Positions 57,125 through 64,000 of a stretch of 64,000 nt of DNA are shown piece after piece. Position 1 is the stretch's first letter. Each line of letters starts with the position of its first letter. Position numbers and translations under genes: made by a program. The notes under the pieces were generated by a model. It saw nothing but the letters and a program-made list of their open reading frames with translations. It ran no database searches and was not told where the DNA came from. The DNA comes from Clostridium sp. CAG:440 (GTDB lineage: Bacteria; Bacillota; Clostridia; TANB77; CAG-508): NCBI GenBank assembly GCA_000437215.1, contig FR898621.1, positions 1-64,000 of the forward strand, read 5' to 3'.

Positions 57125-58141
57125 TTAATTATTTTGATTGTTTTCATCTAGTTTTTTACTTATATATTTCATTACTGAAATTACTTTAGAGTAGTCCATT
57201 CTTTTAGGTCCTATTATTCCTATTGTTCCTAAGTCTTTGTTTCCTACTTTGTGTTTAAATGTTACAATACTAAAATCCTTTAGCTCATCTTTTTCGTTTT
57301 CATTTCCTATATACACATTTATATCTTGTGCAAATCCCGAATTTAACATATCTTGCATCAACTCTTTTGTGTCTAATACATTTACAAAGTTTTTTGCGAC
57401 CTCTAGGCTATTAAATTCAGGTAAGTCAAATGATTTATTTGTTCCTTCTAAATATATTTTACTGTCTTCTTCTATTACTTTTTTTATTTGCTCTATTATT
57501 GGTTTTATTACATTTACACTGTATGTCATTTCATCAAATAAGTAATCTTCTAATGGTCCTTTTATTGTTTCTAATGGTTTTCCTTTTAGTTTTTGATTAA
57601 ACATATAATTTACTGTTTCTACTTGTTTTTCAGTTATGTCCTCATCAAATTTTATTATTGTTTCTTTTACTAATCCTGATTCTGTTAGTATTACCGCCAT
57701 TATCATTCTTTGTCCTAATGGAACAAATTTTATTTCTTCTATTATTTGTTCATCATTTTTTGGTCCTATTGATAGTGTTGTATAATGTGTTACTTCAGAA
57801 ATTGTATTTGCTGCTATTTTTGTTAGTTCTTCTATTTCATTTACTTTTGTTTCTAATTTTGAACTAATGTATTTTATTTCTTCTAAACTTATGTCGTCAT
57901 CTTTCATTAATTCGTCTACATAGTACCTATAGCCTTTTTCTGATGGTATTCTTCCTGAAGATGTATGTGTTTTGTCTAAATAGCCTTTTTTTTCTAAGTC
58001 AGCCATTTCGTTTCTTATTGTTGCACTACTATAATTTAGTCCATAATTATTTGTTAATGCATTAGAGCTTACTGGTTCTGCTGTATTTATATACTCTTCT
58101 ACAATTGCTTGTAATACTTTCTTTTTTCTATCATCTAGCAT
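57125..58141 (-). CDS. hrcA: Heat-inducible transcription repressor HrcA
   Basis: Protein of 338 aa. N-terminal winged helix (EYINTAEPVSSNALTNNYGL, SSATIRNEMADLEKKGYL), then GRIPSEKGYRYYVDELM and a GAF-like dimerisation domain with GIIGPKRMDYSKV near the end. It binds CIRCE upstream of its own operon together with GroEL and is released on heat shock. Confidence 0.96.
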   Translation of the reverse strand: MLDDRKKKVLQAIVEEYINTAEPVSSNALTNNYGLNYSSATIRNEMADLEKKGYLDKTHTSSGRIPSEKGYRYYVDELMKDDDISLEEIKYISSKLETKVNEIEELTKIAANTISEVTHYTTLSIGPKNDEQIIEEIKFVPLGQRMIMAVILTESGLVKETIIKFDEDITEKQVETVNYMFNQKLKGKPLETIKGPLEDYLFDEMTYSVNVIKPIIEQIKKVIEEDSKIYLEGTNKSFDLPEFNSLEVAKNFVNVLDTKELMQDMLNSGFAQDINVYIGNENEKDELKDFSIVTFKHKVGNKDLGTIGIIGPKRMDYSKVISVMKYISKKLDENNQNN

Positions 58142-58154
58142 TTTACCACCCCTT

Positions 58155-58181
58155 TTAGCACTCTTTTTGTTCGATTGCTAA
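58155..58181. promoter_or_regulatory. CIRCE operator upstream of hrcA
   Basis: TTAGCACTC-N9-GATTGCTAA, one or two bases from the consensus TTAGCACTC-N9-GAGTGCTAA, 14 bases before the hrcA ATG. HrcA-binding site. Confidence 0.9.
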
Positions 58182-58191
58182 CTTAATATAT

Positions 58192-58231
58192 ATTATAACC
58201 ATTTTTAGCACTTGTCAATACCTTTTGCTAA
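58192..58231 (-). promoter_or_regulatory. hrcA promoter with a second, degenerate CIRCE
   Basis: On the minus strand TTGACA (plus 58213-58218) and TATAATAT (near plus 58190-58197) form the promoter. The -35 lies inside TTAGCACTT-N9-TTTTGCTAA (58205-58231), a degenerate second CIRCE. So the operon may have two HrcA sites, one on the promoter and one downstream. Confidence 0.6.
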
Positions 58232-58267
58232 AAAAATTGTGAATTTTTTGTGAATTTTTTCTAAAAT

Positions 58268-58293
58268 AAAAAAAACGTAAGATTTCTCTTACG
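58268..58293. terminator. Terminator of the DUF4190-like gene
   Basis: The stem CGTAAGA (58276-58282) pairs with TCTTACG (58287-58293), followed on the minus strand by eight T. Confidence 0.85.
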
Positions 58294-58306
58294 CTATATT
58301 TTATTT

Positions 58307-58621
58307 TTATCCGTTATATGCTGTTGATAAATAAATTATTACACATACAATATCTATAATTCCCAATGCCAATCCTGTAACTGCCATCCATTTTCCATTT
58401 TCTTTTTCTTCTTTATATGAATTTAATGCATAACCACCTGTTATCACTGCTGCTATTCCTAATGGTAATCCACATACTAATAATCCAACTAATGAACATA
58501 TAAAACTTGCAAGTGCATATGAATTTACTTTTTTTTCTTGTACAGTTTCATTGTTTGTTACAACTTCTGCTTCTTTTACACTTTCTTCTTTGTTTTCAAC
58601 TTTTTCCTTATTTTCTTCCAT
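58307..58621 (-). CDS. DUF4190-like membrane protein
   Basis: Protein of 104 aa. A charged N-terminal half (about 1-32) is followed by two membrane segments (about 35-60 and 78-100) with GLPLGIAAVITGGYAL and WMAVTGLALGII, the pattern of DUF4190. Function unknown. It is monocistronic. Confidence 0.65.
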   Translation of the reverse strand: MEENKEKVENKEESVKEAEVVTNNETVQEKKVNSYALASFICSLVGLLVCGLPLGIAAVITGGYALNSYKEEKENGKWMAVTGLALGIIDIVCVIIYLSTAYNG

Positions 58622-58701
58622 AACAATCTCCTTTTATTTTTTATGTATTTATATTAACATTTATAATATTTTTTGTCAATTAAATCAAAGATGTAAATTT
58701 T

Positions 58702-59502
58702 TTACTTTTGGTGTATATCTATTTGTGTGTATGGTATTGTTATATTGTTTTCATCTAATGTTGTTTTTACAATTCTTAATGCATATCTTTTTAAAGGCAA
58801 CTTTTGCTCTGGTTGGCACCAAATCATCACTCTATATATAACTGCTGAATCCGCAAATTCATTTATTCCTAGATATTTTGCATCTCTTATTTCTTTATTT
58901 TCTTTTATTTGCAAAACAATTTTGTCTATTATAGTTTCTATTTTGTCTGTTTTTTCCTCGTATGGAATTGGTATGTCGATAATTAATTGTTCTGATAATC
59001 TTAATGCTTTAACTATATTTCTATTTGCAATTACCAAAACATTTTCTGTATTTACATCTTTTAATTTTGTAGATTTTACTCCAAGTTCTACTACTTTTCC
59101 TTCAACATCATCTATTTTTATAACATCCCCTACTGAAAAATAACTATCTATTATAATATTAAATCCCATAATAATATCTTTTAATGCATCTTGAAGTGAT
59201 AGTCCTACTATTGCTGACACAATTCCAACTCCCGCTATGACTGAACTTACATTGAATCCTAATAATTGTAAAACAAATAATGTTGCAATTATTATAATAA
59301 TATAATTAATTATATGATTTGTAAGTTTTATATATGTAATTACTTTCCTATAACCTTTATCTCTTGTCTTTTCCACCTTTTTTATTGCTTTGTTAAAAAT
59401 TCTACTTTTTACTTTTAATATTACTATTGATATTATTATTGTTATTATTACCAACAATACATGCTTATTGGCTAGTATTTCATTTATTTTTTCTAGGTTC
59501 AT
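58702..59502 (-). CDS. Small-conductance mechanosensitive channel MscS family
   Basis: Protein of 266 aa. Three N-terminal membrane segments, the pore helix GVGIVSAIVGLSLQDALKDII (about 96) and a cytoplasmic beta-domain (FSVGDVIKIDDVEGKVVELG). It opens on hypo-osmotic shock. Complete C-terminal vestibule. Confidence 0.9.
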   Translation of the reverse strand: MNLEKINEILANKHVLLVIITIIISIVILKVKSRIFNKAIKKVEKTRDKGYRKVITYIKLTNHIINYIIIIIATLFVLQLLGFNVSSVIAGVGIVSAIVGLSLQDALKDIIMGFNIIIDSYFSVGDVIKIDDVEGKVVELGVKSTKLKDVNTENVLVIANRNIVKALRLSEQLIIDIPIPYEEKTDKIETIIDKIVLQIKENKEIRDAKYLGINEFADSAVIYRVMIWCQPEQKLPLKRYALRIVKTTLDENNITIPYTQIDIHQK

Positions 59503-59631
59503 ATTTATCTCTCCTTGAAAAATATTATATATTAATTTTTTATTTTTTACAATATTAAATATGATTACTTGCTAAAGTAAAATTAAAATGATAAAATTTT
59601 TTTATATTCTTATTAAAGAGGAAGTGAAATA

Positions 59632-60024
59632 ATGGAAGAAAAAAAATCTTTAAAAATAATTTTATCAACTTTCTTTCTAATATTAGCTATTATTGTTATT
59701 ATTATTATGACTTATTATATTTATATAACTAAAAAGGAATCTAACAAAGAAATTGATGATCTTAAAGAAAATGCTATTGGGATGCAATCTACAATAACCG
59801 ATTTACGAGCAAAAATAAACACTGGTACATATGTAATAGAAAATAACACCTTAACGTGTAATGCAAGCAAAGAAGAAATTTACGCTGGTGGTACATCTAT
59901 AAAAGATACAAATGCAATTTTTGAATTTAAAATAATAAATAATAATAATATTGAGTTTGATACTACCCAAAATATATCTGACAAATTTGAATTAAATAAA
60001 AATTTTTCATATAGTGTAAAATAA
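59632..60024 (+). CDS. Uncharacterised single-pass membrane protein
   Basis: Protein of 130 aa. One membrane segment (about 11-32, rich in I/L) and an external domain with a short coiled coil (about 36-60) and a C-terminal beta-rich part. Ribosome site GAGG is 9 bases before the ATG. It lies 54 bases before the 5'-nucleotidase-like gene on the same strand. Confidence 0.6.
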   Translation: MEEKKSLKIILSTFFLILAIIVIIIMTYYIYITKKESNKEIDDLKENAIGMQSTITDLRAKINTGTYVIENNTLTCNASKEEIYAGGTSIKDTNAIFEFKIINNNNIEFDTTQNISDKFELNKNFSYSVK

Positions 60025-60078
60025 ATTATTGTGATATATACGGGTACATGCTTAATAATAAGATTTGGAGTTGATTAA

Positions 60079-60651
60079 ATGAAAATAGGAATAGATATAG
60101 ATAATGTAATATCAAACTTTAACGATACTTTACTAAAAGAATATTTATTGCATGATAAAACCTTAAGAAATTCAGGCGTAATAAACAAAAATGCTGACTA
60201 TATTAGAAATGGTATGTTTGATTGGACCGAAAATGAAGAACTTACTTTTTATAAAAAGAATATAGAAAGAATGGCTCAAAATTTAGGAGTTATTGAAGGT
60301 GCTAAAGAATATATAGATAAATTACATAAAGATGGTCATTTTATTTATATTATTACAGGAAGAGATAATGGAGAATATACAGATCCTTACAATATGACAA
60401 AAAAATGGCTTGATAAAAATAATATTTATTATGATAACTTAATTTTAACAAATGCTTATGACAAACATGCTAAATCTTTAAAATGTATTGAGCATAATAT
60501 TGATATTATGATTGATGATTCAGTTAATATATGTAATGATTGTATTTCCAATGGTATAACAACTATTTTAATGGATACACCATATAACAAATATTCAAAT
60601 ATACCAAGAGTTAAAAGTTGGAAAGAATTTTATGAATATGTTTCTAATTAA
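60079..60651 (+). CDS. NT5C-like 5'(3')-nucleotidase of the HAD superfamily
   Basis: Protein of 190 aa. HAD motif I is GIDIDNVISNF (nucleophile D6, with D8), motif II Thr in YIITGRDNGEYT, motif III Lys near 133 and motif IV DIMIDDSVNIC (about 153). The family dephosphorylates nucleoside monophosphates. Start with GGAG upstream. Confidence 0.75.
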   Translation: MKIGIDIDNVISNFNDTLLKEYLLHDKTLRNSGVINKNADYIRNGMFDWTENEELTFYKKNIERMAQNLGVIEGAKEYIDKLHKDGHFIYIITGRDNGEYTDPYNMTKKWLDKNNIYYDNLILTNAYDKHAKSLKCIEHNIDIMIDDSVNICNDCISNGITTILMDTPYNKYSNIPRVKSWKEFYEYVSN

Positions 60652-60706
60652 AAAAAGACAAGTATACTATAATTTTAATAACAAAAATAGAAGAATAAAT
60701 AATTAT

Positions 60707-60725
60707 CCCCCAGATATGCTGGGGG
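60707..60725. terminator. Bidirectional terminator
   Basis: The stem CCCCCAG (60707-60713) pairs with CTGGGGG (60719-60725) between convergent genes. Confidence 0.85.
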
Positions 60726-60775
60726 AATTTTAATTTTTATTTTAATAATTTTATACATTATAATTTAATTATTGT

Positions 60776-61990
60776 TTAATTTTTCATTGTCTTCTTCTCT
60801 TCCATATTTATAATTATTCTAGAATAAATCAAAACCAATATGGCTATAACCGCTAATAATCCCTTAAAAAATACCATATTATCTATTATTCCTACAATTA
60901 ATATTAAAGAAAATCCAATAAATCTTGATGAACATGTTAAAATTGAGTTAAACATTACATGTTCTACATCATACTGTTCAATGTTGCATTCTTTTATTAA
61001 ATCCCCTTTTTGTGTGTTATATATTGCATCAAAAATACATAATCCTGTTGTACAAGCAAAATTATAAATTATTAAAGTTATTTTATCTATATCAATAACT
61101 AATCCCATAGCTCCTATAAAAATCAAGCTAGAAACTGCAAATAATATATATTTTGCATTACTCTTATTATAAAATTTTTTATATAAATACATAACTGCAA
61201 TTTGAAAAATTGAAAAAATAGTTGTTAAAATTCCTAAATTTAAAGATGTTTTAAATGTCATTATTGTAATAATCGTTACTAGCGTCTTCATAGGATCTTC
61301 TACTATTCCATATAATAAATTTGATTTATAGTATTTATGTACTTTTAATCCTTTTTTTGTTTTTATTGTATTTATGTAATTTTTCAAACTAAATTTTGTT
61401 GTTTTAACATTAACTTTGCTATCTATTTTTATTTGAAAAGACAAAACTATTTGAATTATTGACAATGCTAAAACATATATTGCAATTTTTGTAAAAGAGT
61501 ATAATTCTATTGTTGACCCTAATATGATAGGTGCAACTATATTTACTATTGTACTTGCTATTTTCTTTGTTGCCATATAACTTTTCCTATTTTCATTATT
61601 AGTTATTTCTACAAATATTATTTCATGAGCTGACCAATATAATGTTTCTGATATACCACAAAATATTGCAACTATTACAAACATATTTGATAATTTATTC
61701 CCTAATAATACTATAAATAAAATAAATATTGCTCTTATTATTATTCCTAAAGATAATATTTTTGCTTTATTATATTTTCCGTTTTTTATAAATTTACCAA
61801 TGAATATAGAACCCATTGCATGTATAAAGTTAATAATCATATAATATAATGATACTTGTGTTATATTGTCATTTGTTATTTTTAGTAAATATGCTACTAA
61901 AAATGTTTGTGCAAATAATGCTGTTATCGTATATATTAAATCACTTGCAATTAAAAATATTGCGTTTTTTCCTAACTTCTCTTTGTTCAT
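60776..61990 (-). CDS. Major facilitator superfamily transporter
   Basis: Protein of 404 aa with 12 predicted membrane segments. MFS-like features: GSIFIGKFIKNGKYNKAK after segment 2 (motif A form) and a second half with similar spacing. No diagnostic substrate motif. Monocistronic, convergent with the nucleotidase-like gene. Confidence 0.75.
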   Translation of the reverse strand: MNKEKLGKNAIFLIASDLIYTITALFAQTFLVAYLLKITNDNITQVSLYYMIINFIHAMGSIFIGKFIKNGKYNKAKILSLGIIIRAIFILFIVLLGNKLSNMFVIVAIFCGISETLYWSAHEIIFVEITNNENRKSYMATKKIASTIVNIVAPIILGSTIELYSFTKIAIYVLALSIIQIVLSFQIKIDSKVNVKTTKFSLKNYINTIKTKKGLKVHKYYKSNLLYGIVEDPMKTLVTIITIMTFKTSLNLGILTTIFSIFQIAVMYLYKKFYNKSNAKYILFAVSSLIFIGAMGLVIDIDKITLIIYNFACTTGLCIFDAIYNTQKGDLIKECNIEQYDVEHVMFNSILTCSSRFIGFSLILIVGIIDNMVFFKGLLAVIAILVLIYSRIIINMEEKKTMKN

Positions 61991-62038
61991 AATTTTTCCC
62001 CTATTTATTTCAATTAAGTTTCTATAATATATTTATTT

Positions 62039-62215
62039 TCACATTTCATATGGTTTAAAATCAAATTCCAATATATTGATAAAGTTCTCCTGGCTCAGTG
62101 TATGCTTAAATCTGTCAACACTTAATCTTTGAGTATTATTATCTGAAATTGGATAAATATTCATATGCAAATTAGTATTTTTACTAAATATACCATTACT
62201 TTCACAGTTTTTCAA
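62039..62215 (-). pseudogene. Possible ORF remnant
   Basis: A frame from TTG 62215 gives about 58 codons. Its last 40 have non-random, GC-richer codons (DRFKHTLSQENFINILEFDF), but there is no ribosome site and the frame stays open upstream as low-complexity sequence. It looks like the 3' end of a decayed gene. Low certainty. The surrounding 61991-62385 is otherwise without genes. Confidence 0.25.
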
Positions 62216-62385
62216 CAAATTAAAAAAATATTCACAAAATTTTATTACAATTATGAAAATATATGCAATTTGATTAAATTTTAATAAAAATATGTGAAAT
62301 TTTGTTGTTTTATAGTATAATAATTCTAAAACTTTTATACAATATATGAAAAGATTATGGTAGAATTAAAAATAATTAATTTTAA

Positions 62386-62547
62386 ATGGATAATTATTTA
62401 TATGAATATTCTAATGTTCAATATTTAGAATATTATAGAAAATTAACAAAAGTTCCAGTTGAAACACTATCAAAATATCAAACAGGTTATTTAGAGAACA
62501 TAATTGAAAAAATATCTAGTCTTGTAAAAAATATTAAAAGATTGTAA
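62386..62547 (+). pseudogene. Duplicated fragment of the neighbouring ABC transporter gene
   Basis: A 53-codon ORF whose first 45 residues are almost identical to residues about 77-121 of the ABC protein at 62879 (MDNYLYEYSNVQYLEYY against MDNYLYDYSNVQYLEYY; also VPVETLSKYQTGYLENIIEK). DNA identity is lower than protein identity because of silent changes, so the copies diverged under selection first. Relic of an older paralogue. Confidence 0.7.
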
Positions 62548-62656
62548 TCACACAAATATATTTACATAGTTCAAATAAGCAAAAATATGATGCAGTTAAT
62601 AAATTAAATTATTTGTTTTAATTAGAAACCAATGTAATAATATAGTGATAAAATCT

Positions 62657-62697
62657 AAAATAGCAGTGTTGTAAGAGCGTTACATCCACTGCTATTT
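62657..62697. terminator. Long hairpin, probable terminator
   Basis: AAATAGCAGTG and CACTGCTATTT arms with an inner TGTAA/TTACA stem. It lies between the fragment and the ABC gene. 62698-62878 contains a probable promoter (TATAAT near 62836) and no gene. Confidence 0.5.
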
Positions 62698-62878
62698 CTG
62701 TGTTCTAATTGGAGCCTTAACTATACACGTTTACGAAATTAAGACTATAAGATTTGATTAAATCTCTCTGATAGATTTATTATATCATTTTATTAGATAT
62801 TTTCAAGGGAGTATAGAAAAAAATGTCTAAATATAGTATAATTTATTTGTAAGAAAATAATATGTGGAGTAGATTAAG

Positions 62879-64000
62879 ATGAAAAAAAACAACATTAATT
62901 TTATATTTGGATTATTAGACAGGAAAAAAGTTGCTTTATGCTTGTTTATTGAGGCCTTTTTAGATTTTATTTACTACGTTATTCCTTATACTTTTGCTCT
63001 TTTTTTAACAATGCCTTTTACTATTGAAAAAGCAGTAATTGTTGCTTCGATATTTATTGCTTCTAAATCAGTTAGATGTTTTGTGTTATATTTAGAGAGA
63101 AAAGTTATGGATAATTATTTATATGATTACTCTAATGTTCAATATTTAGAATACTACAAAAAATTAACTAAAGTGCCTGTAGAAACTTTATCTAAGTACC
63201 AAACAGGATATTTAGAGAATATAATAGAAAAGATATCTGAGTTAGTTAAAAAGATTCTTAGTGCAGAATATATAGGAATATTATTATCTTTTGGATTTTT
63301 CTTTCTTACTGTATTTCAACAATCAAAAATTTTATTTGTAACATCGTTAGTATTAAGTATTTTATGTGTTATGATAAGTGTATACATATTAAAAAAATCA
63401 AATAAACATGTTGAAGATTTATATGATAAAGAATATGAGTATTCATCTGTATATCAAGACTTTATTAGTAATATTAGAACTGTTAAAGCATTAAATGATA
63501 ACAAATATTTTGAAAAAATCATATCAAAAGAAGGAAACGAATGTTATAAAAAACAAAACAAGTATGTTAAATGCTATTCATTAGAAGAATTAATAAGAAA
63601 CATTTTAATAGTGATACCATTTGCATTAGCAATTATAAAGGCAGTTATAGATTTATCTAATGGAATTGATACACTAGGAATAATTACATTTTATATATCT
63701 ATTTATTTAGAAATGGGATTTATATTTGATGAATTATCTGGAACAATTGTTAGTGGATTTGAATTAAAAGCATTAAAGAAAAAATGTATTCAATTATTTA
63801 GTAAATTAGATGAAAGAGAATTATTAACTAATTTTAATAAAATAGAATTATCAAATATAGCTTTAAAATATAAAGAATCTAATTTTAATATTAAAGTTGA
63901 TAATATGGTAATAAAAAATAAAGATAAAATTTCAATAACTGGGAAGTCTGGTCAAGGAAAAACATCTATAATCAACTTGATTTTAGGAAATATAACTACT
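62879..64000 (+). CDS. ABC transporter with fused membrane and ATPase domains, truncated by window end
   Basis: 374 codons are visible. ATG 62879 has GGAG upstream. The membrane domain (about 15-300) has five or six segments, then the ATPase domain starts; the Walker A GKSGQGKTSIINL is at about 356-368, just before the window ends. ABC exporters of this half-molecule type move peptides or lipids; a bacteriocin or peptide exporter is possible. No in-frame CGG. Confidence 0.85.
   Translation, partial: MKKNNINFIFGLLDRKKVALCLFIEAFLDFIYYVIPYTFALFLTMPFTIEKAVIVASIFIASKSVRCFVLYLERKVMDNYLYDYSNVQYLEYYKKLTKVPVETLSKYQTGYLENIIEKISELVKKILSAEYIGILLSFGFFFLTVFQQSKILFVTSLVLSILCVMISVYILKKSNKHVEDLYDKEYEYSSVYQDFISNIRTVKALNDNKYFEKIISKEGNECYKKQNKYVKCYSLEELIRNILIVIPFALAIIKAVIDLSNGIDTLGIITFYISIYLEMGFIFDELSGTIVSGFELKALKKKCIQLFSKLDERELLTNFNKIELSNIALKYKESNFNIKVDNMVIKNKDKISITGKSGQGKTSIINLILGNITT

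Overview
The window is very AT-rich (about 27% GC by eye). It carries the gene set of a spore-forming member of the Clostridia: spoVM beside rpmB, sigK, splB, whiA, disA, the prpC-prkC-rsgA-rpe block, hrcA-grpE-dnaK-dnaJ and tig-clpP-clpX. An uncultivated gut-type Clostridium relative is the most likely source. Most genes lie on the minus strand.

Layout: 0.2-7.1 kb holds rlmB, lepA, a rhodanese, clpX, clpP and tig, with a DnaA-box-like cluster at 3.45-3.52 kb. 7.2-22.9 kb holds rpmB, spoVM, nth, a bactofilin-like membrane protein, rpe-rsgA-prkC-prpC, secDF, an HD protein, rusA and an MMPL exporter with a divergent TetR regulator. A gene of foreign composition follows at 23.3-24.0 kb. An 8.1-kb integrative mobilizable element (24371-32455) is inserted in the 3' end of a tRNA-Gln gene. 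It carries a 47-bp att repeat at each end, a MobV relaxase, a glutamine-amidotransferase-like gene, a probable type I toxin-antitoxin pair, an XRE regulator and a tyrosine integrase. Housekeeping genes then resume (disA, radA, mtaB, mreB, hemW, whiA, prmC, a 6S-like RNA, dtd, sigK, rlmN, splB, the dnaK operon under CIRCE control). The window ends in a decayed patch and a truncated ABC transporter gene.

The main discovery concerns decoding. Nine genes (nth, prkC, prpC, an HD-domain gene, a puuD-like gene, an element gene at 28 kb, the integrase, radA, sigK) are each broken into two frames. In every one the break is an in-frame CGG codon, and a +1 shift at that point restores the complete protein, resuming on a GGN glycine codon. 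By eye I found no native gene in the window in which an in-frame CGG is read as arginine. The only genes with sense CGG codons are two of clearly different base composition (23319-24032 and 47558-48262). The simplest reading is that CGG is unassigned in this lineage and that CGGN is decoded by systematic +1 frameshifting as glycine. The integrative element carries three such sites, so it is adapted to this host; the two foreign genes are not.

Several genes absent from a standard long-ORF call are described: spoVM (24 aa), a 49-aa membrane peptide, a 50-aa cysteine-rich protein starting with TTG, a 29-aa putative toxin, and the 5' ends of prkC, sigK, the HD gene and the puuD-like gene upstream of their frameshifts.
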